A stretch of 64,000 nucleotides of DNA. Source: 13-2-20CM-66-19 sp963760225. GTDB lineage: Bacteria; Pseudomonadota; Gammaproteobacteria; Steroidobacterales; Steroidobacteraceae. Numbering within the stretch: the first letter of the stretch is position 1; every line of letters starts with the position of its first letter. Position numbers and translations under genes: made by a program. Below are positions 34,579 through 44,310 of the stretch, piece by piece. The notes beneath the pieces are model-generated. The model saw only the letters and a list, made by a program, of their open reading frames with translations, was not told where the DNA came from and did not search any database. The stretch covers positions 1,674,001 through 1,738,000 of the forward strand of contig CAVXCD010000003.1 of assembly GCA_963760225.1 (NCBI GenBank), given 5' to 3'.

Positions 34579-36786
34579 GTGTCGATCTCCAAACAGGCTC
34601 TGATCCTCATCTGCCTGTCGCTCGCGTCCGCGGCGACGGCAGCGCCGCCCGCCACCTCGGCCGCGGCGGCATCGCGCCTTGCGCGCTGGCAGGCGCAAGC
34701 ACGCGCCGTCACGCTGACACGCGATGACTGGGGGATTGCCCACATCCGTGGTAGCACCGACGCCGAGGCCGTGTTCGGCATGATCTACGCGCAGGCCGAA
34801 GACGACTTCAATCGCGTGGAGACCAACTACATCACGGCGCTCGGCCGCACCGCCGAAGCCGAGGGCGAGAGCGCCGTTTACCTCGACCTGCGGCAGAAGC
34901 TGTTTGTCGATCCGGAGGATCTGCGTAAGCGCTACGGCGCGAGTCCGCAATGGCTGAAACTGCTGATGAACGCGTGGGCTGATGGCTTGAACTATTATCT
35001 GTACCTTCACCCTGAGGTCACGCCGCGCGTCATCAAGAAGTTCGAGCCGTGGATGGCGCTGAGCTTCACCGAGGGCAGCATCGGTGGCGATATTGAGCGC
35101 ATCTCGCTCAGCGAGCTCGAGGCATTCTACGGCAAGCACGAGCCGCCATCGGCGGCAACCCGGCAGGCCGAGGAGTTGCGGCGTCACGAGTTGGCCGGGT
35201 CGAACGGCATCGCGATCGCGCCCGGCAACACCGCGTACCACCATGCGCTGCTGCTGATCAATCCCCATACATCGTTCTTCTTTCGCTCGGAGCTGCAGAT
35301 GAGCAGCGGCGAGGGACTCAACGCGTATGGCGCCAGCACCTGGGGCCAGTTCTTCATCTACCAGGGCTTCAACGAGCGCGTCGGCTGGATGCACACGTCG
35401 ACCGGGGCGGATAACGTCGACGAGTTCGCCGAAAGCATCGTGCATCACGGCGAGCAGCTGTTCTACCGCTTCGGTAATACCGAGCGGCCGGTAAAGGTGT
35501 CGCGCATCCACGTCCCGTACCGCGCGGCGAACGGCGCTAAGGCAGAGCAGGTGTTCACCGTGTATCGCACCCATCATGGCCCGATCGTGCGTACCGTCGA
35601 CGGCAAATGGATCAGCGTCGCACTGATGTACAAGCCGGTGCCAGCCCTCAGCCAGTCGTTTCTGCGCACCAAGGCGCATGACTACAAGTCCTATCTCAAG
35701 GTCGCCGAGCTGAAGGCTAATTCCTCCAACAACACCATCTTCGCGGACGCCGACGGCGATATCGCTTACCTGCATCCGCAGTTCATGCCGAGGCGCGACA
35801 ATCACTTCGATTACACCCATCCCGTCGACGGCTCAAATCCGGACGCCGACTGGAAGGGAGAGCATCGGCTCGATGAGCTGCCGCAAGTGCTCAATCCACG
35901 CAACGGCTGGATCGCGAACACCAACAACTGGCCGTATTCCGCGGCCGGCCCGTACAGCCCGCGGGCCGAGGACTTTCCGCGCTACATGGATACCGCCGGT
36001 GAAAACGCGCGCGGCCTGCACGCGGCCCTGGTGCTCAAGGGTCACAAGGACTTCACGCTCCAGTCTCTCATCGGGGCGGCGTTCGACTCGTACCTGCCGG
36101 TTTTTGCGCGCCTGATCCCGACGCTGACGGCGGCCTACGATCAGTTGCCGGCGGCGGACCCGCTGCGCGAGCGCCTGGCCGGTCAGGTCGAGCTGCTGCG
36201 CACATGGGACGATCGGTGGTCGGCGGACTCGGAGGCCACCTCGCTGGCGGTGTTCTGGGGCGAGCGGCTATGGGACGCCGCCAAGAAACCGGCCGAAGAG
36301 TTGTCGATGCCGGAATACGACTACGTGGCCGATCGCGTTCCCGGTGACGTGAAACTGAAGGCACTGGCGGAGGCCTCCGATCGACTGGTGCAGGACTTCG
36401 GCTCCTGGCGGGTGAAATGGGGTGCGATCAATCGCTTCCAGCGCAACAACGGCGACATCGTGCAGAAGTTCGACGACGACAAGCCGAGCACGCCGGTGCC
36501 CTTCACCGCAGCGACGTGGGGCTCCCTCGCCGCCTTCAAGGCGCGCCGCTACGAGGGCACCAAGCGCTATTACGGCAGGTCGGGCAACAGCTTCGTCGCG
36601 GTGGTCGAGTTCGCCGACAAGGTGCACGCCATGGCGGTGACGGCGGGCGGGGAGAGCGGTCACGCCACCTCGCCGCACTTCGATGACGAGGCGGAACGCT
36701 ACGCCACCGGCGCGCTGCGCGAGGTGTATTTCTACCCGGAGCAACTGCAGGGCCACACCGAGCGTACGTACCACCCGGGCGAGTGA
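34579..36786 (+). CDS. Penicillin acylase family (Ntn) hydrolase, exported
   Basis: 735 residues from GTG 34579 with signal peptide (ALILICLSLASAATAA, cleaved about residue 22). Self-processing family: the alpha chain ends before the nucleophile Ser at about 208 in ELAGSNGIAIAP, which would become the N-terminus of the beta chain. VTLTRDDWGIAHIRG at the start and ANSSNNTIFADADGDIAYLH and NGWIANTNNWP in the beta chain are family landmarks. These periplasmic amidases cleave acyl groups from beta-lactams or N-acyl-homoserine lactones; the substrate here is unknown. The next gene starts within 80 bp. Confidence 0.92.
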   Translation: MSISKQALILICLSLASAATAAPPATSAAAASRLARWQAQARAVTLTRDDWGIAHIRGSTDAEAVFGMIYAQAEDDFNRVETNYITALGRTAEAEGESAVYLDLRQKLFVDPEDLRKRYGASPQWLKLLMNAWADGLNYYLYLHPEVTPRVIKKFEPWMALSFTEGSIGGDIERISLSELEAFYGKHEPPSAATRQAEELRRHELAGSNGIAIAPGNTAYHHALLLINPHTSFFFRSELQMSSGEGLNAYGASTWGQFFIYQGFNERVGWMHTSTGADNVDEFAESIVHHGEQLFYRFGNTERPVKVSRIHVPYRAANGAKAEQVFTVYRTHHGPIVRTVDGKWISVALMYKPVPALSQSFLRTKAHDYKSYLKVAELKANSSNNTIFADADGDIAYLHPQFMPRRDNHFDYTHPVDGSNPDADWKGEHRLDELPQVLNPRNGWIANTNNWPYSAAGPYSPRAEDFPRYMDTAGENARGLHAALVLKGHKDFTLQSLIGAAFDSYLPVFARLIPTLTAAYDQLPAADPLRERLAGQVELLRTWDDRWSADSEATSLAVFWGERLWDAAKKPAEELSMPEYDYVADRVPGDVKLKALAEASDRLVQDFGSWRVKWGAINRFQRNNGDIVQKFDDDKPSTPVPFTAATWGSLAAFKARRYEGTKRYYGRSGNSFVAVVEFADKVHAMAVTAGGESGHATSPHFDDEAERYATGALREVYFYPEQLQGHTERTYHPGE

Positions 36787-36863
36787 CACCGGGCGCGGCC
36801 GCGCGCTCAGTGCGCCTCGGCGGCGGCGAGTCCAAACAGAGCCAACAGTGGAGTACAGCGACA

Positions 36864-38405
36864 ATGCCTGCAAGATTTGACACTCTGCTGCCCTGCGCAG
36901 CTGCGATCTGTGCGTTGGGGTTGGCGATCTCCTCGGCCCAGGCCACCAGTCCGCGGGATGCGGTGCGCGTCTGGCGCAAGGCGCACGAGAAGGCGATCGT
37001 CGCCGATTTCGTTACGTTACTTTCGATGCCCGACGTCGCGACCAACGTCGCTGACGTCGAGAAGAACGCGGCCTACATCGCGGGCCAGTTGAAGGCGCGC
37101 GGCTTCGAGACCCGCCTCCTGACCGCCGAGCCCGGCACGCCGCCTTCGGTCTTCGCCGAGATGAAGGTCCCGGGCGCGAAGCGCACGGTGCTCTTCTACG
37201 CACACTATGATGGCCAGCCGATCGGCCAGAAGGGCTGGATCTCGAGCCCGTTTCAGCCGTCGATGCGCACCGCCCTTCCCGAGGCCAAGCCCGTCGACTG
37301 GCAAAATGCGACTGGCCCCCTCGATCCGGATTGGCGGCTCTTCGCCCGCGCTGCCGGCGACGACAAGGCCACGGTCCAAGCCATGCTCTCGGCGCTCGAT
37401 GCGCTCAAGGCCGCACACATCAAGCCGACGGTCAACATCAAGCTGTTGTACGAGGGCGAAGAGGAGCAGGGCTCCCCGCACTTCTCGGCGCTGGTCGCCA
37501 AGAACCTCGACCTGCTGAAGTGCGACCTCATGATCATGGGCGACGGGCCGATGCACCAGAGTGGCAAGCAGATGGTCAACTTCGGCAATCGCGGCATCGC
37601 GAGCCTTACCATGACCGTCTACGGGCCGACCAAGCCGCTGCACGACGGGCATTACGGCAGCTGGGCGCCGAGCCCGTCGGTGATGATCGCCAACCTCATC
37701 GCGAGCCTTCGCGACGACGACGGTCATATCCTCATTCCGCACTTCTACGACGACGTCGCGCCAGTCTCGGCCGCGGACCGGGCAGCGTTTGCGGCCATGC
37801 CGCCCGTCGAGGACCAGCTCAAGCACGCACTGGGCCTGGGTCGCAACGTCGGCCCCACGCGCCTGGCCGACGGCTATCTGGAACCCACCTTGAATGTGCG
37901 CGCCATCCACGTGGGCGACGAAGGCCCGGCCGCTGCCAACGCCATAGCGACGCAGGCCGATGCCTCCTTCGATTTCCGCCTCGCCCCTGGGGAGACGCCC
38001 GAGCACACGCGCGAGCTGCTCGAGAACTACCTCACCCGGCAGGACTGGTTCATCGTGCGCGACGAGCCGGACCTCCAGACACGCCTGTCGCACCCGAAGA
38101 TCGTCAAGGTCGTCTGGGACAAAGGCGGCGCAATCGCCACCAAGACCTCGCTCGACCTGCCCGCCTCCAAGGCCGTAGTCGCCTCCATCGGTCGCACGGT
38201 CGGTTATCAACCGATCGAGCTGCCGATTGTGGGTGCAAGCTCTGGCATGGCCGACATCGTGGGCCAGCTTCACGCGCCCATGGCCGGTGTCAGCATCGCC
38301 AACTACGACGACAACCAGCACGCCCAAAACGAGAACCTGCGGCTCGGAAACCTGTGGGACGGGATCGAGGTCTACGCAGGGCTGCTGACGGATCTGAACT
38401 GGTAA
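36864..38405 (+). CDS. Exported M20-family metallopeptidase
   Basis: 513 residues from ATG 36864; the frame opens at GTG 36783 but the internal start gives a clean signal peptide (PCAAAICALGLAISSAQA). Zinc-binding M20 motifs: YAHYDGQPIG (His/Asp), RAAGDDKA (bridging Asp), LYEGEEEQGSPH (catalytic Glu pair), MGDGP, and C-terminal NQHAQNENL. A dimerisation domain lies between. Likely a periplasmic dipeptidase/carboxypeptidase working with the adjacent acylase on N-acyl peptides. Confidence 0.92.
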   Translation: MPARFDTLLPCAAAICALGLAISSAQATSPRDAVRVWRKAHEKAIVADFVTLLSMPDVATNVADVEKNAAYIAGQLKARGFETRLLTAEPGTPPSVFAEMKVPGAKRTVLFYAHYDGQPIGQKGWISSPFQPSMRTALPEAKPVDWQNATGPLDPDWRLFARAAGDDKATVQAMLSALDALKAAHIKPTVNIKLLYEGEEEQGSPHFSALVAKNLDLLKCDLMIMGDGPMHQSGKQMVNFGNRGIASLTMTVYGPTKPLHDGHYGSWAPSPSVMIANLIASLRDDDGHILIPHFYDDVAPVSAADRAAFAAMPPVEDQLKHALGLGRNVGPTRLADGYLEPTLNVRAIHVGDEGPAAANAIATQADASFDFRLAPGETPEHTRELLENYLTRQDWFIVRDEPDLQTRLSHPKIVKVVWDKGGAIATKTSLDLPASKAVVASIGRTVGYQPIELPIVGASSGMADIVGQLHAPMAGVSIANYDDNQHAQNENLRLGNLWDGIEVYAGLLTDLNW

Positions 38406-38522
38406 ATGGATGGCGCAGGGAGAAACTTGTCTGGCCCGCGTGACATAGGTCTCAGGATCAGCACCCGGCTCTGAGAGCGCCTGAGCGGCCCCGTTACGAT
38501 TGGCACAACCGGAGGTGCCGTC

Positions 38523-38777
38523 GTGAAGTACTGGCTAGTGCTCGTCTTGATCCTGGGAGGCTGTGCAGGCGAGCGGGTTAAGGACCTGGGCGACGGTATG
38601 CACAGCGTCACTGCATGCTCGGACGACCGCATAACCAATTCGCAGGTCGCCGCGACTCGGGCGGCAAATAAGTACTGCGAGGAGACCGGCAAGGAGGCCG
38701 TCGTGGACACCTTCGATGACCAGAAATGTCCGACGGCGGATATGTCCACCACCCGTGTCGTGTTCGCCTGCAGGTGA
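38523..38777 (+). CDS. Small lipoprotein
   Basis: 84 residues from GTG 38523. Lipobox LILGGCAG gives a lipidated Cys at about residue 14. The mature part has four further Cys (ACSD, KYCEE, QKCPT, FACR), suggesting two disulphides in the periplasm. Preceded by GGAGGTG. No named family, though this CS...YC...C layout is common in proteobacteria. Confidence 0.75.
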   Translation: MKYWLVLVLILGGCAGERVKDLGDGMHSVTACSDDRITNSQVAATRAANKYCEETGKEAVVDTFDDQKCPTADMSTTRVVFACR

Positions 38778-38815
38778 TCGCGGCGATCGGCAGGTATTGC
38801 TGGCCTCGCGCACCA

Positions 38816-38842
38816 ACAAAAACCCCGGCACGGGCCGGGGTT
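38816..38842 (-). terminator. Rho-independent terminator of the PEP-CTERM gene
   Basis: On the minus strand AACCCCGG-CCCGTG-CCGGGGTT runs into TTTTTG. It lies 28 bp after the PEP-CTERM stop. Confidence 0.85.
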
Positions 38843-38869
38843 GAGAGACTCAACGGGGAGTGAAACCGG

Positions 38870-39625
38870 TCAGCGCGTCTTGCGCCGGCGCAGTATCAGA
38901 CCGGTCAGACCGAGGCCCAGCAGCGAAAGTACGCCGGGCTCGGGCACGCTGCTGGTGCCGCCACCGCCCACAGTGCTACCGCTTGGCGCCAGATAGTCGA
39001 AGCAGGCCGCGCTCGCGCCCGAACCGGTGAAGCACGCCCCGGTCGGGTCTGTCCAGGAGCTTGCGTTCGTGAAGATCGCGTAGGCGTAGGAAATGTCGCC
39101 GCTCACGCCGTCGATCGTACCCGGCGAGAGCTGGATGCCGCCGAAGGTCAGCGAACCGCCCGCGCGCGAGACCGTACCGGCAGAATGGCTGCACGTCGCC
39201 GCCGAGCCGGCGCCCACGGCGGTCAGTGGATCGCAGCCCTCAATCGCAGTCTGGTAGCCGGTGAATCCCCCCAAACCACTGAATGTACCGGGTCCGATGT
39301 TCGAGAGCGCCGCGACCGCAAACACGAAGGTGACTCCGTCCGCAGTCTTGGTATTGAACGGATTGAGCGGTGTCGTGACCGCATACTCATCGAACGCAAC
39401 TTCTGTCGGCGAGTCATCGACGACCACAGCAGCGGTCTGAATCCCCGTACTGCCCAGGACCGTATAGCCCGGCGGTGGGCTGAAGGGACCCGGGTACACC
39501 GGCACCGTGACGTTGCTGCTGCCATCCACCACGGTTACGGGCTGAGCCCACGCAGCGCTCGCCGCCACGGCGACCAACAGGCCGACCGCGAGCACGCGCT
39601 TGATTACCAACGCAGTCGAATTCAT
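38870..39625 (-). CDS. PEP-CTERM sorting domain protein
   Basis: 251 residues from ATG 39625, with GGGAGAG upstream. Signal peptide to about residue 28 (VLAVGLLVAVAASAAWAQ); a low-charge beta-rich body with four Cys; C-terminal sorting signal VPEPGVLSLLGLGLTGLILR followed by RRKTR. Such proteins are exported, cleaved and anchored or released by exosortase at the outer surface. No exosortase is encoded in the window. Confidence 0.92.
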   Translation of the reverse strand: MNSTALVIKRVLAVGLLVAVAASAAWAQPVTVVDGSSNVTVPVYPGPFSPPPGYTVLGSTGIQTAAVVVDDSPTEVAFDEYAVTTPLNPFNTKTADGVTFVFAVAALSNIGPGTFSGLGGFTGYQTAIEGCDPLTAVGAGSAATCSHSAGTVSRAGGSLTFGGIQLSPGTIDGVSGDISYAYAIFTNASSWTDPTGACFTGSGASAACFDYLAPSGSTVGGGGTSSVPEPGVLSLLGLGLTGLILRRRKTR

Positions 39626-39935
39626 TGTCGCTCTCCCTTGAGTCGCCACAAGGTATGCTTATCTGACTGCCAGTTGCAAGAGCCGTACCTGGTGCGAGAT
39701 GTGCACGAGATTCCGCCGCTTATGCGCCAAGCCACGAGTGCTGCAGCGCGCCAATGTAAAACCCACCGACGCGCGACTACAGTAAGAGGCGTTCGACTCA
39801 AGCCCAGCTGAGACCGAGGCTGCCGGACGGCAGGTTCGAGCGTCGTTCGGCAGCAACCCCGGCACCGCATCCCGAACTGTTGCATTGACTGCGGAAGATA
39901 CTGGTCGTCGGGTTAGCACGTACTGAGGCAATCGC
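39626..39935. other. Divergent intergenic region
   Basis: 310 bp between the divergent PEP-CTERM and TPR genes; frames here are short and not protein-like. Promoters for both are expected, but I see no convincing boxes. Confidence 0.4.
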
Positions 39936-41807
39936 GTGACACCCGCAGCACTCCGCGAACGCGCAATCGCGTTGCATCGTGAAGGACAGCTTGCCGAAGC
40001 CGAGCGCTTGTACACCCAGGTGCTGCGCCAGGATCCAGCTGATGCGATCGCGCTCAGTTGCAGTGCCGTGGCGCTGCGCGACCTCGGACGCCCCGAGGAG
40101 GCGCTGGCTCGGGCAAATGCCGCAATCGCTGTCAGGCCCACCACGGACGCCTGGTGCACGCGCGGCGCTGCCCTGGGCGACCTCGGGCGCGTCGCCGAGG
40201 CCGTCGCGAGCTTCGATCAGGCGATCGCACTCACTGCGGAATGCGTCGAGGCCCACAACTACCGCGGCATGGCGCTGCAGCGCCTGCAGCGCACGGCCGA
40301 GGCGCTCGCCAGCTTTGATCGGGCAGTGTCGCTGCGGCCCGATTCTGCGGAGCTCTACAACAACCGCGGCAACGTGCTGCGCGCGCTGCGCCGCTTCCCC
40401 GAGGCGCTCGCCAGCTTCGATCGGGCGATCGCTCTGCAACCGAGCCTCGCCGCGGCCTATAACAACCGCGGACTGGTGCTGCAGACTCTGCACCGCTTCC
40501 GCGAGGCCGCGGGCAGCTACCAGCGCGCCCTGACTCTGCAAGCGGATTTTGGCGAGGCGCACAACAATCTCGGTACGGTGCAGTGCGAGCTCGGTCAACC
40601 GGCCGAGGCGCTCATCAGCTGCAGCCGTGCGCTCGAGTTGCAGCCCGGCATGCCTGGAGTGCACGGCAACGTCGGCAACGCGCTGCGGGACCTGGGGCGG
40701 CCCGAGGAGGCGCTGGTGCAGTATGACCTCGCTCTGCGGGAGGCTCCGCAGGATGCGGATAACCACTGTCATCGCGGCAATGCGCTGTTCGATATGAAAC
40801 TGATCCCCGAGGCCGTTGCCTGCTACGAGCGGGCAATCGGGTTGGACCCGCGGCACGCACAGGCACACTTCAACAAGAGCCTGTGTCTGCTGTTGTCGGG
40901 TGACTTTGCCCGCGGATTGCCACTGTACGAGTGGCGCAAGGAGCTCGCGCCGGCGGCTGCCGGGGCAAATTCCGGAGCGGCCTGGTTAGGCGCAGAGGAG
41001 CTTTCCGGCCGGACGCTCCTGGTCCATGCCGACCAGGCACTGGGTGACACGATCGAGTTCTGCCGCTTCGCGAAACTGGCTGAGCAGCGCGGCGCGCACG
41101 TGATCCTCGCGGTGCAGCCGCAGCTGCGTGAGCTGTTGAGCGGACTCAGCTCCACGATGCAGATCGTCGCCCTCGGCGAAGTGGCAGGCGGGTGCGACTA
41201 TCGCTGCGCACTGATGAGCCTGCCGCTCGCCTTCCGGATCACACTCGCCGACATTCCCGCCGCGGTGCCCTACCTGTACCCGGATCCACGGCGGGTAGTG
41301 CAGTGGCGGCAACGCATTGGCGCGCACGGTTTCAGGATCGGCATAGTCTGGCAGGGCAGTCGCAACCGCATCGACGTCGGCAGATCGGTGCCGCTCGAGA
41401 TGTTCGCGCGCCTTGGCGCCATCCCGGGTGTACGGCTGATCAGCCTGCAGAAGGACGACGCCAGGTCAGGTTCCGAATCGCGGGACCTGCCAGTCGAGTT
41501 GCTCGGCGAGCAGTTCGACTCAGGACCGCAGGCATTTCTCGACAGCGCGGCGGTCATGACCGATCTCGATCTCGTCATCACCTGTGACACCGCGCTGGCG
41601 CACCTGGCCGGGGCGCTCGGCCGGCCGACCTGGGTTGCCCTCAAGCACGTGCCCGACTGGCGCTGGCTGCTCGATCGCAGCGACAGTCCGTGGTACCCGG
41701 ATATGCGGCTCTTCCGCCAGTCCCGGCGCGGCGACTGGGACGGGGTGTTCGCTGAGATTCATCGCGAGCTGACGCGCCGTGTGCACGCGACGCTCCCGGA
41801 GCGGTAG
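39936..41807 (+). CDS. TPR protein with C-terminal glycosyltransferase-like domain
   Basis: 623 residues from GTG 39936. At least nine TPR units (about 1-320; repeats such as ALASFDRAVSLRPDSAELYNNRG) are followed by a Rossmann-type domain: LLVHADQALGDTIEFCRF, VILAVQPQLRELL, IGIVWQGS, DLDLVITCDTALAHLAGALG, WVALKHVPDWRWLLDR. That second half is the GT9/GT41-like domain seen in TPR proteins of unknown specificity; the equivalent of a heptosyltransferase nucleotide-sugar site is present. Cytoplasmic. Convergent with the TPR-sulfotransferase gene. Confidence 0.85.
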   Translation: MTPAALRERAIALHREGQLAEAERLYTQVLRQDPADAIALSCSAVALRDLGRPEEALARANAAIAVRPTTDAWCTRGAALGDLGRVAEAVASFDQAIALTAECVEAHNYRGMALQRLQRTAEALASFDRAVSLRPDSAELYNNRGNVLRALRRFPEALASFDRAIALQPSLAAAYNNRGLVLQTLHRFREAAGSYQRALTLQADFGEAHNNLGTVQCELGQPAEALISCSRALELQPGMPGVHGNVGNALRDLGRPEEALVQYDLALREAPQDADNHCHRGNALFDMKLIPEAVACYERAIGLDPRHAQAHFNKSLCLLLSGDFARGLPLYEWRKELAPAAAGANSGAAWLGAEELSGRTLLVHADQALGDTIEFCRFAKLAEQRGAHVILAVQPQLRELLSGLSSTMQIVALGEVAGGCDYRCALMSLPLAFRITLADIPAAVPYLYPDPRRVVQWRQRIGAHGFRIGIVWQGSRNRIDVGRSVPLEMFARLGAIPGVRLISLQKDDARSGSESRDLPVELLGEQFDSGPQAFLDSAAVMTDLDLVITCDTALAHLAGALGRPTWVALKHVPDWRWLLDRSDSPWYPDMRLFRQSRRGDWDGVFAEIHRELTRRVHATLPER

Positions 41808-41827
41808 TAAGGCCTGCGGTCCCGCAC

Positions 41828-43828
41828 TCAGGTCGCGCGCGTAACGCCAGTCTCCGCGAGATCGCCGAGGGCCTCCTTGAGCGGACCCAGCCATGGCGCA
41901 AAGTTGCGCCACTGCTCGATGCTCCCGGTGTAGATGGGCTGACGCACCTGCTCGGAGCTCACGGTCGCGATGCTCCTGTGAGTCTCGTGGAAGCGCAGGC
42001 ACTGCTCCTCGAACGGCAAGCCGCAGTAGTCGAGCAGCCGGCACACTTCGCCCTCCAGATCCCGGACCAGGTCCTCGTAGCTGACGCGATGAATGCGACC
42101 GGGCAACACGGTGTCGAAATGCGCCATGAGAGTCACGTAATCGCGGTAGTAGCGACCGAGATCCTCGAGACTGTAGGTGAACCACGCGCCGCTCTGGAAG
42201 TGCTGCTTGAAGTTGGCAAAGCAGCAGCCCAGCGGCGCGCGCCGCGCATCGATGATGCGTGCGTTGGGCAGCATCAGGTGGATGAGCCCGACGTGCAGGA
42301 AGTTGGGTCCCATCTTGTCGATGAATCGCGGGCGGCTGAGCAGGCGATAGGCATGTGTCTGCGCGAGATAACGCTCGCCGAGGGCGGTAGCTTCGGCGCG
42401 CGTCAGTCGAGCGAGCGACTGTGGGTAGGTCGGCGGCTTGCCGGACTCCTCGCGATCGCCGAGGTCGAGCGCAAAGCGGATTACGTCGGACAGCTCGCGC
42501 GTGCCCTCCACCTGGGAGTGACTGGCGAGGATTTGCTCGAGGAGCGTCGAGCCGGCGCGCGGCAGTCCGACGATGAAAATAGGGTCCGGTGACGGACATC
42601 CCCAGCCCGCACGCGCGGTAAAGAACTCCGGCGTGCAGAGCATCTGGGTGAGCTGCACGAAGCGCGTGATGTTGGCACTGTCGTAATGCACCACTGCCCG
42701 CCGCAGCGCGTTGCCACGCGCGTAATGCTCGAAGGCGGCGGCGAAGTCGCTGGCGTCCTCGAGTGCTTTGCCGAGCGCGAGTTCCAGTCGCGAACGCTCT
42801 TCGCTGCGCAAGCCATCCCGCGCCAGCTGCTGCTGCATGGCTGCCACGTCGTCGCCCGTAAAGCGATAGGTCTTGAGGTCTGCAAGCGCCACCCAGGCAC
42901 TGCCGGTGCCGGAGCGCAGTTCGATGCACTTGCGGTAGGCGTCGACGGCTTCGCGCTGACGGCCGGTGGCGCGCAGGGCGTGACCGTAGTTGAGCCAGAC
43001 TACCTCGCTGTCGGGGAACTCCTGCACCAGCTCCTCGAGGATCTCGATGGCGCGTCCGCTGCGCCCCAGGAGGTTGTACGCCACGGCCTGCAGCGTGCGA
43101 TAGAGCTGATGGTCGGGCTCGGCGGTCAACAGCCGCTCGAGCAGCGGCAGCATCGGCTCGCCACGCAACTGCTGGTGCAGGACGTCGACAAGCGCGAGGC
43201 GGGCGCCGCCGTAGCCGGGCGCGAGGCGCAGGCACTCCCCAAGCAGCCGCTCGGCTTGCGCGTAGTCCTCGCGCGCCGCGGCGACCTGCGCGAGCAGGCG
43301 CAGCGCGACCACATCCTGCGGCGAGTGTTCCAAGCTACGCTGCAGCAGTGCCGCGGCGGCATCGAGGCGCTCGTTGGCGAGCGCGGCCGCGGCCTCGGTG
43401 AGGTGTACGGCTTCCGGCGTGAGTTTCTCGAAACGCATCCAGGCCGCATCGCACGCCGCGGGGTCGTCACGCGCCGCATGCAGCAACGAGAGCTCGCGCC
43501 AGGCTGGCGCAAGGTGCGGGGCCAACCGCACGGCCTCTGCCATTGCAACGAGGGCCTCAGCGTCGCGTCCGGCGGCGTGCAGCGCGCGACCGAGCTCCAG
43601 CCGCACCACGGCGGAGCCGGGTTGTGACGCGGCGAGCGTCGTGAAGTCCGCGACGGCCGCCGCCGAATCCCCGAGGCGGCGGTGCGCGCTGCCAAGCAAC
43701 AACAGCGTCGCGGGGTGGTCGGGATGTTCGCGCAGCAACTGCGCCGCCTGACGCGTCGCGGCCGCCGGATCGCGTTCTAACAGTGAGGCGAGGCGGATAA
43801 CCTCAAAGTCCAAATGATCAGAGGGCAC
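41828..43828 (-). CDS. TPR protein with C-terminal sulfotransferase domain
   Basis: 666 residues from ATG 43828. TPR-like repeats occupy about residues 10-390. The PAPS-dependent sulfotransferase domain begins at about 415 with the 5'-phosphosulfate loop IFIVGLPRAGSTLLEQILAS and includes HSQVEGTRELSD, FIDKMGPNF and a 3'-phosphate-binding region ARIIDARRAPLGCCFANFKQ; RVSYEDLVRDLEGE closes the fold. Family members sulfate tyrosines, glycans or small molecules. Its convergent neighbour is another TPR enzyme. Confidence 0.9.
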   Translation of the reverse strand: MPSDHLDFEVIRLASLLERDPAAATRQAAQLLREHPDHPATLLLLGSAHRRLGDSAAAVADFTTLAASQPGSAVVRLELGRALHAAGRDAEALVAMAEAVRLAPHLAPAWRELSLLHAARDDPAACDAAWMRFEKLTPEAVHLTEAAAALANERLDAAAALLQRSLEHSPQDVVALRLLAQVAAAREDYAQAERLLGECLRLAPGYGGARLALVDVLHQQLRGEPMLPLLERLLTAEPDHQLYRTLQAVAYNLLGRSGRAIEILEELVQEFPDSEVVWLNYGHALRATGRQREAVDAYRKCIELRSGTGSAWVALADLKTYRFTGDDVAAMQQQLARDGLRSEERSRLELALGKALEDASDFAAAFEHYARGNALRRAVVHYDSANITRFVQLTQMLCTPEFFTARAGWGCPSPDPIFIVGLPRAGSTLLEQILASHSQVEGTRELSDVIRFALDLGDREESGKPPTYPQSLARLTRAEATALGERYLAQTHAYRLLSRPRFIDKMGPNFLHVGLIHLMLPNARIIDARRAPLGCCFANFKQHFQSGAWFTYSLEDLGRYYRDYVTLMAHFDTVLPGRIHRVSYEDLVRDLEGEVCRLLDYCGLPFEEQCLRFHETHRSIATVSSEQVRQPIYTGSIEQWRNFAPWLGPLKEALGDLAETGVTRAT

Positions 43829-44310
43829 GACGACGGACGATATTTGATTTGAGTGCGTCTATGCCGCGGCGACCATGGCAAGGAATCAATAATAGAGTCT
43901 GGCGGGCACAAAGCGAATACATCGAGTCGCACCGCGACCGCGTGAAGCCTCGCGCGCGCGTGGCTGGAGATCGTGGAGCGTTAGCGGCGCACGGTCGCGG
44001 CGAATTGGCCACGCAGCTGAAGCTTGTGACGATGTAAGGGCAGCAGCGTGTTGCCTCGCTACCGGCACTGCTACGTGCGTGCCATCGCTGAAGCGCTCGT
44101 CCCCACTAGAGCCGCGTCTCATCACCGCCATGCGGGGGCGTGCTCACATATTCACTCCGACGCGCGACGTCGACCCTAATCTGACCGCACTAACCGACGC
44201 GCATTGACGACGTCGGATCCATGGGAGTTCCGAAGTTAGATCCTGTTCCTGTGGTGAATTCACAACATGACGCGCCCGCCATCGGCGGTGCCAGAAAGAG
44301 GGAATTACAA
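43829..44310. other. Intergenic region upstream of the TonB receptor
   Basis: 480 bp with only short non-protein-like frames. A TTGACGACG at about 44203 could contribute to a promoter for the receptor, but no matching -10 is clear. Confidence 0.35.

Noticed and set aside
44221..44310. TonB receptor start at ATG 44221
   Set aside because: Would put 30 polar residues before the signal peptide; ATG 44311 has a ribosome site and a proper leader.
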